A stretch of DNA of 64,000 nt from Competibacter_A sp037045535 (GTDB lineage Bacteria; Pseudomonadota; Gammaproteobacteria; Competibacterales; Competibacteraceae), in contig JBAOHI010000027.1 in the NCBI GenBank assembly GCA_037045535.1, positions 124,001 through 188,000 of the forward strand. Direction: 5' to 3'. Of this stretch, positions 16,132-24,858 are shown in pieces; the first letter of the stretch is position 1, and each line of letters starts with the position of its first letter. Below the pieces are notes generated by a model, which searched no databases, was not told the DNA's origin, and saw only the letters and a program-made list of their open reading frames with translations. The position numbers and the translations under genes were made by a program.

Positions 16132-17391
16132 ATGGTGGCAGGTTGGCGCGAAACAACCCTCGGTGAAATTTGCAACGAAGTCAGCGGTGTCATCCAGACA
16201 GGCCCGTTTGGTTCGCAACTTCACGAATCTGATTATTCGGATAAGGGCATCCCTATGGTCATGCCCAAAGACATCATCGAGGGGCGCATCGCAACCGACA
16301 ACGTAGCGCGAGTCTCGCCGGAACACGTTGAGCGACTCTCGCGGCATAAGCTAGAAACAGGCGACATCGTTTATGGTCGCCGTGGTGACATCGGTCGCCA
16401 GGCTTTGATTCGCTGTGAACAAAAAGGCTGGCTCTGTGGCACAGGTTGTTTGCGTTTGAGCTTTGGAGATTCCGTTCTTGCTCCGCTCTTCCTGCATTAC
16501 TACTTGCGGCAAGAGTCGGTTGTTCGCTGGATTTCAAATCAGGCTGTCGGCGCGACCCTCCCAAATTTGAACACGGGGATTCTGCGCAGCGTACCAATTA
16601 GTTTTCCCCCACTCCCCACCCAGCGCCGCATCGCGGGCATCCTGTCGGCCTACGACGAACTCATCGAAAACAGCCAGCGGCGCATCAAGATTCTGGAGTC
16701 GATGGCCCGCGCCCTCTACCGCGAGTGGTTCGTTCGCTTCCGCTTCCCCGGCCACGAATCCGTTCCTCGTGTCGCGTCGCCACTCGGGGAGATTCCGCAG
16801 GGGTGGGAGGTGAAGAGGCTTGCGGACGTGGCGAAAGTAAACCACGCCCAAATCAATGCCCGCAACGCGCCGGAAGAACTTCACTACATCGATATCTCAT
16901 CCGTCAGCCCCGGCCAGATTGACAGCATCACAACCTACGCCTTTGCCGATGCTCCAGGTCGTGCGCGCCGCATCGTCCAGCACGGCGATGTGCTTTGGTC
17001 ATGTGTTCGCCCGAATCGCCGATCGCACGCGCAGGTGATGCACCCTGAGGCGAATACCATCGCTTCAACCGGCTTCGCAGTGCTGACCGCAACAAAGGTT
17101 CCATTCACTTTTCTCTACTTCGCGACGACCACAGACGATTTCGTTGCCTACCTTACGAATAACGCTACCGGCGCAGCCTACCCCGCTGTTACCGCGCCGA
17201 CATTCGAAAAGGCTGATCTGCTCGTTCCTTCAGTTGCATTGCTAAGAAAGTTTGGTGACGCAACTATCTCTATGGCAGAGGAGATTCATGCACTCCAACG
17301 CCAAATCCAAAACCTCCGCCGCACCCGCGACCTGTTGCTGCCGCGCCTGCTTTCCGGCCAGATCGATGTGGAAGCGCTCGATCATGCCTGA
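16132..17391 (+). CDS. hsdS: Type I restriction enzyme specificity subunit HsdS
   Basis: A 419-residue DNA-recognition subunit. Two target-recognition domains are visible: residues about 1-150 (TTLGEICNEVSGVIQTGPFG...) and about 215-370 (WEVKRLADVAKVNHAQ...). They are separated and followed by the conserved helical spacers RRIAGILSAYDELIENSQRR and LRRTRDLLLPRLLSGQI, which set the distance between the half-sites. The ATG overlaps the hsdM stop (TGATG). An open frame continues upstream inside hsdM but is not HsdS-like. The TRDs determine an unknown bipartite target. Confidence 0.94.
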   Translation: MVAGWRETTLGEICNEVSGVIQTGPFGSQLHESDYSDKGIPMVMPKDIIEGRIATDNVARVSPEHVERLSRHKLETGDIVYGRRGDIGRQALIRCEQKGWLCGTGCLRLSFGDSVLAPLFLHYYLRQESVVRWISNQAVGATLPNLNTGILRSVPISFPPLPTQRRIAGILSAYDELIENSQRRIKILESMARALYREWFVRFRFPGHESVPRVASPLGEIPQGWEVKRLADVAKVNHAQINARNAPEELHYIDISSVSPGQIDSITTYAFADAPGRARRIVQHGDVLWSCVRPNRRSHAQVMHPEANTIASTGFAVLTATKVPFTFLYFATTTDDFVAYLTNNATGAAYPAVTAPTFEKADLLVPSVALLRKFGDATISMAEEIHALQRQIQNLRRTRDLLLPRLLSGQIDVEALDHA

Positions 17392-18424
17392 CATCGCCCC
17401 GCTGCCCGCCGATTACGCTGCCTGGCTTGCCGAGCTGAAGACCCGCATCCACAATGCCCAGCAGCGGGCGGCGTTGGCGGTCAACCGCGAGCTGGTATTG
17501 CTCTATTGGCAGATCGGCCGCGACATTTTGGACCGGCAGGGCCGCGAAGGTTGGGGGGCGAAAGTGATCGAGCGGCTGGCACAGGACCTGCGCAGCGCCT
17601 TTCCCGACATGAAGGGGTTTTCACCGCGTAACCTCAAGTACATGCGTGCGTTTGCCGAGGCGTGGCCAGACACCGAATTTGTGCAGGGGGTGCTTGCACA
17701 ATTGCCGTGGTATCACCAGTTAGCCTTGCTCGATAAGCTAAAAACAGAGGACGAGCGGCGGTGGTATGCCGCCAAGGCCATTCAGCACGGCTGGTCGCGC
17801 AACGTGCTGGTGATCCAGATCGAAACGCGCTTGCGCGAGCGCAGCGGACAGGCGGTGACCAATTTCGCCGAACGCCTGCCCGCACCACTGTCCGACTTGG
17901 CGCGCGAATCGCTGAAAGACCCCTACCGCCTCGATTTCCTTGGCTTGGGCGAAGAGGCTCAGGAACGCGCGTTGGAAGATGCCATCGTCCACCACATCAC
18001 CCGGTTCCTGCTCGAACTCGGCGCCGGCTTCGCCTTCGTCGGACGACAGGTTCACCTCGAAGTAGGCGGCGACGACTTTTTCATCGACCTGCTGTTCTAT
18101 CACCTCAAGCTGCGCTGCTACGTGGTGATCGAACTCAAGGCCGGCGCGTTCAAGCCGGAGCACGCCGGACAACTGAGCTTTTATCTCTCCGCCGTGGATG
18201 CGCAGATGAAGGCCGAGCACGACGGCCCGACCATCGGCCTGCTGCTGTGCAAGAGCAAGAACAAAGTGGTTGCCGAATACGCCCTGCGCGATTCCAGCAA
18301 GCCCATCGGCGTGGCCGAATATCAGCTGATCGAAGCCTTGCCCGCCGACCTGCAAACCAGCCTGCCCAGCATCGAATCCATCGAGCAAGCGTTGGCGGAC
18401 CACACCGAATCGGACGAGGGATGA
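17384..18424 (+). CDS. YhcG/DUF1016 family PD-(D/E)XK nuclease-like protein
   Basis: A 346-residue protein with the N-terminal DUF1016 helical domain (YWQIGRDILDRQGREGWGAK, FSPRNLKYMRAFAEAWP, WYHQLALLDKL). Its C-terminal PD-(D/E)XK-type nuclease fold contains FFIDLLFYHLKLRCYVVIELK, with the E-x-K catalytic pattern. Members are common accessory genes inside type I restriction operons, and their exact role is not settled. It overlaps hsdS by eight bases. Its stop codon touches the end of an IS4-type element, so the C-terminus could have been trimmed, although the length looks normal. Confidence 0.88.
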   Translation: MPDIAPLPADYAAWLAELKTRIHNAQQRAALAVNRELVLLYWQIGRDILDRQGREGWGAKVIERLAQDLRSAFPDMKGFSPRNLKYMRAFAEAWPDTEFVQGVLAQLPWYHQLALLDKLKTEDERRWYAAKAIQHGWSRNVLVIQIETRLRERSGQAVTNFAERLPAPLSDLARESLKDPYRLDFLGLGEEAQERALEDAIVHHITRFLLELGAGFAFVGRQVHLEVGGDDFFIDLLFYHLKLRCYVVIELKAGAFKPEHAGQLSFYLSAVDAQMKAEHDGPTIGLLLCKSKNKVVAEYALRDSSKPIGVAEYQLIEALPADLQTSLPSIESIEQALADHTESDEG

Positions 18425-19823
18425 GCCCCATAAGCGCTAAGATAAAATTGCCCCGCTGCGCTATACTTCTGGCCTGTTGACAACAACAGAAGACTGGGCA
18501 GTGACATGAACGAATTCGCCGACGATGTTGATTGGGAAGAGATGTTCGCCGGATTGGGCGAAGACTGGGAAGTCATTGAGCGGGTGTTGCCCGATGGGTG
18601 GCAGGAGGCGGCGCGGCGTACTGGCGCGCTGCGGCGCACTCGCGGATTCAAGGATGCCGCCACGCTGCTGCGTGTACTGCTGATCCACCTGGTTGACGGC
18701 TGCTCGCTACGCGAGACCGCCGTTCGCGCCGATGCGGGCGGCTTGATCAAGGTGTCCGATGTGGCGTTGCTGGGTCGGCTGCGCGGCAGCGGCGAGTGGT
18801 TCCGGTGGATGGTCGAGCAGATGAGTCTGCGCCTGTCGGCCACGGCCGAGTATGTGCTGCCGGGCAAGCGAATGCGCCTGGTCGACGCCAGCGTGGTGTG
18901 TGAACCCGGTGCCACAGGGTCGACGTGGCGACTGCACTACATGATCGACCTGAGCACTTTGGCTTGTGAGCAGGTGCTCGTCACGCTGCCTGAAGAGGGC
19001 GAGACGCTGACTCGCTTTGCCGTCAAAGCCAACGATGTCGTGATGGCCGATCGCGGACTGGCGCATCGGCGCGGCATTCGCCACGTCGTCAATCATCAGG
19101 GCGATGTCATCGTGCGCATGAACATGGTCAGTGTGCCGTTGGAAGACGACAAAGCGCGAGCGCTGGCATTGCTGCCCAAATTGCGCAAGCTCAAGGTCGG
19201 CCAAGCGTGGGATTGGCCGGCATGGATACGCGATGACGAAGGCCCCCTCGCTGTTCGTGTCTGCGCGATCAAGAAGAGCGCCGAACAGACCCGCAAGACG
19301 CAGGCCAAGCTGCGCGAGGTGGCATCCAAGAAGGGCCGCGATCTCCAACCCGACACGCTGGAGGCGGCGGGATACATCGTCGTGCTGACGACCCTGCCGA
19401 ACGTGCCGGCGCACCCGATCCTTGAGATGTACCGCCACCGATGGCAAATCGAGTTGGCATTTAAGCGCTTGAAGTCACTGCTGCATCTGGGCCACCTGAA
19501 GAAGACTGACCTCGTGGGCGCCAAGGCTTGGCTACAAGGAAAACTGTTCGTAGCCACCCTGATCGAAACACTCATCGCGGTTGGCGAGCGTTTTTCCCCT
19601 TGGGGCTACTTCCAGCTTCAAGAGCAAAGGCCGACACAGTCGGTGGCGTGAGGTGGCGATGATGCGCTTCCTCATCGCTCGCGCTGTCAACCCGCAACTG
19701 ACTCTGCTCGACGGTCTGCGCGACTGGAACAATATTGCCGCCGCACTACGCGAGCCACCCCGCAAACGGCGGCGGTATCAGGGCGACAACTTGGAGGAAT
19801 TTTTATCTTAGCGCTTATGGGGC
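18425..19823 (+). mobile_element. IS4-family insertion sequence between yhcG and hsdR
   Basis: Terminal inverted repeats of about 23 bp (GCCCCATAAGCGCTAAGATAAAA) start at 18425 and, reversed, end at 19823. The flanks (CGAGGGATGA on the left, AAACCACCGA on the right) are not direct repeats. A simple insertion is therefore unlikely, and DNA next to one end appears to have been deleted, including the start of hsdR. Confidence 0.88.
18506..19811 (+). CDS. IS4-family transposase, probably frameshifted near the 3' end
   Basis: The main frame (18506-19651) begins MNEFADDVDWEEMFAGLG and shows the first Asp in MRLVDASVV, the second in DVVMADRGLAHR, and the IS4 Y(2)R(3)E(6)K signature in YRHRWQIELAFKRLK. 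The expected C-terminus (RWREVAMMRFLIARAV...) lies in another frame that ends at 19811, so one indel near 19615 probably truncated the protein. The catalytic residues remain within the first frame, so the truncated product might still be folded. Confidence 0.82.
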
Positions 19824-22822
19824 AAACCACCGAGCGGTTGCGCGTCATCGACTGGGAACATCCCGAAAACAACGATTTCCTACTGGTCAGCCAATTCAGC
19901 GTCACCGGCGCGCTCTACACCTGCCGGCCCGATCTGATCGGCTTCGTCAATGGCCTGCCCTGGGTGGTGATCGAACTCAAGAAACCCGGCGTGCCGGTGC
20001 ACGCCGCCTTCGACGAGAACCTTGCCCACTACCAGCAACAGATTCCGGCGCTGTTCTGGTTCAACGCGCTGCTCATCGCCAGCAACGGCACCGATAGCCG
20101 CGTCGGCTCGCTCACCGCCGACTGGGACCGTTTCTTCGAGTGGAAGCGCATCGAGCGCGAGGACGAACCGCGCCGCGTGTCGCTGGAAGTGATGCTACGC
20201 GGCGCCTGCGACCGCACCCGCCTGCTCGATTTGGTCGAAAACTTCACGCTGTTTTCCGAACACAAGGCCGGGCTGGTCAAGATCATCGGCCAAAACCATC
20301 AGTTTCTCGGCGTGAACAACGCCATCGCCTCGATGCTCGAAGCGCGCCAGCTCGGTCACGGACGCGGCGGCGTGTTCTGGCAAACGCAAGGCAGCGGCAA
20401 AAGCTTCTCGATGGTGTTCTTCGCACAAAAGGTGCTGCGGAAACTGGCCGGCAACTGGACCTTCGTGATCGTTACCGACCGCGTGGAGCTGGACGAGCAA
20501 ATCGCCAAGACCTTCAAGACCACCGGCGCGGTATCGGAAGCCGAAGGCGACGCCTGCCATGCCGCCAGCGGTGCCCATCTGCGCGAACTGCTGCGCGGCA
20601 ACCACCGCTACGTCTTTACGCTGATCCATAAGTTTCGTCCCGAAATACCCTCATCCCCGGCCCTTCTCCCAAAGCGAGAAGGGAGCGGTACAGTCGAACA
20701 GCCTGACGAGTTCTCGCGTCAAATTGCGGTCACATTGGATCTCCCCTCTCCTTTTGGGAGAGGGGATGGGGGTGAGGGTCACATGCCTGTGTTATGCGAT
20801 CGCGCCGACGTGATCGTGCTGACCGACGAAGCGCACCGCAGCCAGTACGATACCTTGGCGCTCAACATGCGCGCCGCTTTGCCCAAGGCGCTGTTCCTCG
20901 CCTTCACTGGCACGCCGCTGATCGCGGGCGAGGAGCGCACCAAGGCTGTCTTCGGCGACTACGTCTCGATCTACGATTTCCGGCAATCGATTGAAGACGG
21001 CGCTACCGTGCCGCTGTTCTACGAAAACCGCACGCTGGAATTGCAGCTCGTCAATCCCGACCTCAACGACGACCTCTACCGGCTGATCGAGGATGCCGAA
21101 CTCGACCCTGCACAGGAGGCCAAGCTGGAGCGTGAACTCGCTCGCCAGTACCACCTCATCACCCGCGACGACCGGCTGGAAACGGTGGCGCAGGACATCG
21201 TGCGGCACTTTCTCGGGCGCGGTTTCATCGGTAAGGCGATGGTGGTGTCCATCGACAAGGCGACCGCGCTCAAGATGCACGACAAGGTCAAGCAGCACTG
21301 GGCGGCGGAAGCCGAGCGAGTCCGGCAGGAACTCGATGCGTTGGTCTATCAACCCCGAGGCGGGGAAGGGTCGCCGGAACAGGCCCGGCGCGATCTGCGT
21401 TTGGCCACGTTGAGGCGACGCCTTGCGGTGCTCACCACCACCGACATGGCGGTGATCGTCTCGCCGGGGCAGAACGAAATCGCCCAAATGCGGACGCTGG
21501 GATTGGACATCGCGCCGCATCGCCAGCGGATGAACGAGTCGCAGCCGGGCCTCGACGAGAAGTTTAAGGACGTGGATGACCCGCTGCGCTTGGTTTTCGT
21601 CTGTGCCATGTGGCTCACGGGTTTCGATGTGCCGAGCTGCTCGACGGTGTATCTCGACAAGCCGATGCGCAATCACGCGCTGATGCAAACCATCGCCCGC
21701 GCCAACCGCGTCTTTCCCGGCAAACACAGCGGCGTGATCGTCGATTACGCCAATGTTTTCGCCTCGCTGGAGCAGGCGCTGGCGATCTACGGAGCAGGCA
21801 AGGACGGCAAAAGTCCGGTCAAGGACAAGCGGGAACTGGTCGAGGCACTGCGCAAGGCGATAATCGATGCGACGGCCTTCTGCGCCGCGCAGGGTGTGAC
21901 GCTGGCCGAGATCGAGGTTCTGCCCGTCGGTAGCCTGGAGCGCCTGCAAGCCGTCGAGGATGCGCTGAACGCGCTGATTTCGCCCGATCCGCTACGCCGT
22001 GACTTCCTCGGACACGAACGGCTGGTGAGCACGCTCTACCGGGCGGTGAAACCCGATCCGGCGGCGCTGGAATTCGCTGGCCGCGTCGCCGGTCTCGCGA
22101 CGCTGGCCGAGGCCATCCGCGCCAAGCTCAGCCCGAACCCGCCGGACATCTCGCAGGTGATGGGCAGCATTAACGGCCTGCTCGACGAATCCATCACCGG
22201 CCACGCAATCCGCGAACAGGGACCACCGGCGCTCGATCTCTCCAAAATCGACTTCGAGGCGTTGATGCAACGCTTCAAACGATCCAAGCATCGGAACACT
22301 GACCTCGAAGTGCTCAAGGCCGCGATCCGTGCCCAACTGGAAAAGATGATCCAGTTGAACCGCACCCGCGCCGACTTCGCCGAAAAGTTCGAGGCGCTGA
22401 TCGAAAGCTACAACGCCGGCAGCCGCAGCATTGAGGCGCTATTCGAGGAATTGCTCAAGCTCTCCAACGGCCTCGACGACGAACAACGGCGCCACGTTCG
22501 CGAGCAGATGAGCGAGGAAGAACTGGTGATCTTCGACATCCTTACCCGTCCCGCTCCCGAACTGACCACCAAAGAACGCGCCGAAGTGAAGAAGGTCGCA
22601 CGGGAGCTACTGGCGAAACTCAAGGGATTGCTGGTACTCGGCTGGCGGCAGAAATCGACCGCCCGCTCACAGCTCAAGCTAACCATCGAAGACACTCTCG
22701 ATGTCGGTTTGCCTCGCGCTTACACGCCGGAGCTGTACCAGCAAAAATGTTCGGCGGTGTTCGAGCATGTGTACGAAAGCTATCCGGAGCGGAATGCGGG
22801 GGTTTATGCACGGTTCGCGTAA
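19817..22822 (+). CDS. hsdR: Type I restriction endonuclease HsdR, N-terminally truncated
   Basis: The motor/nuclease subunit that translocates DNA and cuts it at a distance. The PD-(D/E)XK nuclease is present (RPDLIGFVNGLPWVVIELKK: Asp39, Glu53, Lys55), as are helicase Walker A (FWQTQGSGKSFSMV), VLTDEAHRSQ, and motifs through MRNHALMQTIARANRV. Relatives have about 90-110 residues before the segment matching ERLRVIDWEHPENNDF. Here the frame begins inside the right inverted repeat of the IS4-type element (ATG at 19817). A 131-bp repeat unit is inserted in frame at 20648-20778. With hsdM also broken, restriction is probably lost. Confidence 0.92.
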   Translation: MGQTTERLRVIDWEHPENNDFLLVSQFSVTGALYTCRPDLIGFVNGLPWVVIELKKPGVPVHAAFDENLAHYQQQIPALFWFNALLIASNGTDSRVGSLTADWDRFFEWKRIEREDEPRRVSLEVMLRGACDRTRLLDLVENFTLFSEHKAGLVKIIGQNHQFLGVNNAIASMLEARQLGHGRGGVFWQTQGSGKSFSMVFFAQKVLRKLAGNWTFVIVTDRVELDEQIAKTFKTTGAVSEAEGDACHAASGAHLRELLRGNHRYVFTLIHKFRPEIPSSPALLPKREGSGTVEQPDEFSRQIAVTLDLPSPFGRGDGGEGHMPVLCDRADVIVLTDEAHRSQYDTLALNMRAALPKALFLAFTGTPLIAGEERTKAVFGDYVSIYDFRQSIEDGATVPLFYENRTLELQLVNPDLNDDLYRLIEDAELDPAQEAKLERELARQYHLITRDDRLETVAQDIVRHFLGRGFIGKAMVVSIDKATALKMHDKVKQHWAAEAERVRQELDALVYQPRGGEGSPEQARRDLRLATLRRRLAVLTTTDMAVIVSPGQNEIAQMRTLGLDIAPHRQRMNESQPGLDEKFKDVDDPLRLVFVCAMWLTGFDVPSCSTVYLDKPMRNHALMQTIARANRVFPGKHSGVIVDYANVFASLEQALAIYGAGKDGKSPVKDKRELVEALRKAIIDATAFCAAQGVTLAEIEVLPVGSLERLQAVEDALNALISPDPLRRDFLGHERLVSTLYRAVKPDPAALEFAGRVAGLATLAEAIRAKLSPNPPDISQVMGSINGLLDESITGHAIREQGPPALDLSKIDFEALMQRFKRSKHRNTDLEVLKAAIRAQLEKMIQLNRTRADFAEKFEALIESYNAGSRSIEALFEELLKLSNGLDDEQRRHVREQMSEEELVIFDILTRPAPELTTKERAEVKKVARELLAKLKGLLVLGWRQKSTARSQLKLTIEDTLDVGLPRAYTPELYQQKCSAVFEHVYESYPERNAGVYARFA
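20648..20778. repeat. In-frame palindromic repeat inserted in hsdR
   Basis: The segment begins CCCTCATCCCC and ends GGGGGTGAGGG. It contains complementary tracts CCCTTCTCCC and GGGAGAGGGG, a type of dispersed palindromic repeat. It adds about 44 low-complexity residues (SSPALLPKREGSG...PSPFGRGDGGEGH) between the LIHKF and PVLCDRADVIVLTDEAH motifs without breaking the frame. Confidence 0.7.
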
Positions 22823-22887
22823 AGAGATAGTCGTGTTCGACCGCCGGAGTCCACATTGCCGCCACGCGGCATCATCGGCCCGGTAGC

Positions 22888-24234
22888 GTGGCAATGGATA
22901 CCATCGCCGCCGTCGCCACGCCACCCGGAAAGGGCGGCATCGGCGTGATCCGGCTGTCCGGGCCGGCGGTGCCCGCTATCGCTGCGGCTCTGCTCGGAAA
23001 ATTGCCGACGCCGCGCCAAGCGATCCTGCGCCGCTTCCGTTCCAACGATGGCGAGGTCATCGACGAAGGGATTGCCCTCTATTTTCCCGCCCCGCATTCC
23101 TTTACCGGCGAGGACGTGCTGGAACTGCAAGGCCACGGCGGGCCGGTGGTCATGGATTTGCTGCTGGCGCGCGTGTTGGAACTCGGCGCGCGACCGGCTC
23201 GCCCCGGCGAATTTTCCGAGCGCGCCTTTCTCAACGACAAGCTCGATCTGGCTCAGGCCGAAGCGATTGCCGACCTGATCGCCAGCGACACCGCCGCCGC
23301 CGCTCGCGCCGCGTTGCGTTCGTTGCAAGGCGAATTTTCCCGGCGGGTGCAAGGCTTGGTCGAAGGGTTGATCGAGTTGCGGATGTATGTCGAAGCGGCC
23401 ATCGACTTTCCCGAAGAGGAAATCGATTTTTTGGCCGATGGGGTCGTCGCGGCGCGCTTGGACGAATTGCGGGAGCGGCTGAGCGCCCTGCGAGCCGCCG
23501 CTGGACAAGGGCGATTACTACGCGATGGTATGACGGTGGTGATCGCCGGACGGCCGAACGCCGGCAAATCCAGCTTGCTCAACCATCTGGCGGGGCGCGA
23601 GGCGGCTATCGTCACCGCCATTCCCGGCACCACGCGCGACGTGTTGCGCGAACACATCAGCATCGACGGAATGCCCCTGCACGTCATCGATACCGCCGGT
23701 TTGCGCGATAGCGACGATTTGGTGGAACAGGAAGGTATCCGCCGCGCTTGGGCCGAAATCGAAACCGCCGACCGGATTTTGATGGTGGTGGACGATCGAT
23801 TGAGTCTGACCGCCGAAGAAAAGGCGCTGCGGGAGCGGTTGCCTGCGAATACGCCGGTCACAGTGCTTTACAACAAAATCGATTTGAGTGGCCGGTCACC
23901 ATTGGTCCGCGATGGCGAGTGGGGAACGGAAATTCTGCTGTCGGCCAAGACCGAAGCGGGCTTGGATTTATTGCGCGAACATCTCAAATCCTGCAAGGGT
24001 TATCACGGTGGCGGCGAGGGAACCTTCATGGCCCGTCGCCGACATCTGGAGGCGCTGGAACAGGCGATGGCAGCATTGGAGCGAGCAGCGTGTCAATTGG
24101 AGATTTATCGCGCTGGCGAGCTGGTAGCGGAGGAGTTGCGCGAGGCGCAAAACGCCCTGTCGGAGATTACTGGGGAATTTACGTCTGATGATTTGCTGTC
24201 GCGGATTTTTTCCAGTTTTTGTATTGGAAAATAG
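22888..24234 (+). CDS. mnmE: tRNA uridine-5-carboxymethylaminomethyl modification GTPase MnmE
   Basis: A 446-448 residue GTPase that, with MnmG, modifies the wobble uridine of several tRNAs. The N-terminal folate-binding domain begins MDTIAAVATPPGKGGIGVIR. The G domain has G1 GRPNAGKSSLLN, G3 DTAGLRDS and G4 NKID. The C-terminus FCIGK carries the catalytic Cys. The start is either GTG 22888 or ATG 22894. It is the normal neighbour of yidC, displaced by the restriction island. mnmG does not follow. Confidence 0.97.
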   Translation: MAMDTIAAVATPPGKGGIGVIRLSGPAVPAIAAALLGKLPTPRQAILRRFRSNDGEVIDEGIALYFPAPHSFTGEDVLELQGHGGPVVMDLLLARVLELGARPARPGEFSERAFLNDKLDLAQAEAIADLIASDTAAAARAALRSLQGEFSRRVQGLVEGLIELRMYVEAAIDFPEEEIDFLADGVVAARLDELRERLSALRAAAGQGRLLRDGMTVVIAGRPNAGKSSLLNHLAGREAAIVTAIPGTTRDVLREHISIDGMPLHVIDTAGLRDSDDLVEQEGIRRAWAEIETADRILMVVDDRLSLTAEEKALRERLPANTPVTVLYNKIDLSGRSPLVRDGEWGTEILLSAKTEAGLDLLREHLKSCKGYHGGGEGTFMARRRHLEALEQAMAALERAACQLEIYRAGELVAEELREAQNALSEITGEFTSDDLLSRIFSSFCIGK

Positions 24235-24412
24235 CGAACCTTTCGGCATGGTCCGAAACCTTCCAGCAAATACACACAAGCCCGCTTAAAGGTAAGCGTC
24301 GGCGGTTGGCCGTGTTGTTGTCGATCTCCAGCCGGCCGTTGTCGTGGTAGCGGGTCAAGGCCGTCCAGCGCGTCAAAGCATAGTGGATCGCTTCGGCCGG
24401 CTGGACGACCGC
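24235..24412 (-). pseudogene. IS66-family TnpC transposase remnant
   Basis: On the minus strand the DNA reads HYALTRWTALTRYHDNGRLE followed by IDNNTAN, the conserved C-terminal segment of IS66 transposases (ALTRYLxDGRLEIDNNxAER). Only about 60 codons remain, the AER triad is lost, and the sequence beyond is degenerate. It directly abuts the end of mnmE, marking the boundary of the next inserted region. No inverted repeats are evident. Confidence 0.75.
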
Positions 24413-24537
24413 TTGTGGGCTTTCGACCCGTGCGTCACGAACGACGGCAAGTCGATACGCGCTAAGTCGGTGTCGCGCCCGGCCCTGCGCTATTCTTTTG
24501 ACTATTCATTATCGTCGTCCAACTGTGGAGCTACGTC

Positions 24538-24828
24538 ATGGGGAACATTGAACTGTCGGAAATGATTGGCCAATTGCGAAAAGAATTACTGATTGCCCGG
24601 GACGAGATCCAGGGTTCGGATTTAAAGTTTCGGGTGGACGACATCGAGATAGAGTTGCAGATCGTCACCAGCAAAGGTGCCAATGGTGGGATCAAATTCT
24701 TTGTCGAAGCGGGAGGCAACGTATCCCAGGCCCAGACCCAGAAACTTAAGCTAAAGCTCAAGCCGATGGTGGGACTCGACAATAAGCCGCTCGATGTCGC
24801 GGATGAAGATGACTTGGGAGAAGCTTGA
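24538..24828 (+). CDS. Trypco2-domain protein (trypsin-co-occurring domain 2)
   Basis: A 96-residue protein that is one trypsin-co-occurring domain: ELSEMIGQLRKELLIARDEI, then FRVDDIEIELQIVTSKGAN and a run of Lys-alternating beta residues (KLKLKLKPMVG). Such domains are known only from their linkage with trypsin-like proteases in conflict or signalling operons and are thought to be adaptor or regulatory modules. GGAG lies ten bases before the ATG. The protease gene begins about 30 bases downstream, which fits a shared operon. Molecular role unknown. Confidence 0.85.
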   Translation: MGNIELSEMIGQLRKELLIARDEIQGSDLKFRVDDIEIELQIVTSKGANGGIKFFVEAGGNVSQAQTQKLKLKLKPMVGLDNKPLDVADEDDLGEA

Positions 24829-24858
24829 ATTCAATAGCTTGATTTATTGGAGAGTTCC

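Larger units (their letters stand above)
13600..16132 (+). pseudogene. hsdM: Type I restriction-modification DNA methyltransferase HsdM, interrupted by an IS
   Basis: The M subunit methylates adenine in the recognition site and together with HsdS forms the core of the type I complex. The 5' part (13600-14352) has the helical N-terminal domain (EKRLWDAADQFRANSGLKAQ) and the AdoMet motif DPACGSGGMF. The 3' part (15266-16132) has the catalytic NPPF motif (FVLANPPFNVN). A 910-bp IS5-family element sits between them with a TTA duplication. Removing it and one TTA restores ...RLNLAVHGLEGDIRHGG..., the normal HsdM sequence, so the gene was intact before insertion. hsdS overlaps its stop codon. Confidence 0.93.
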
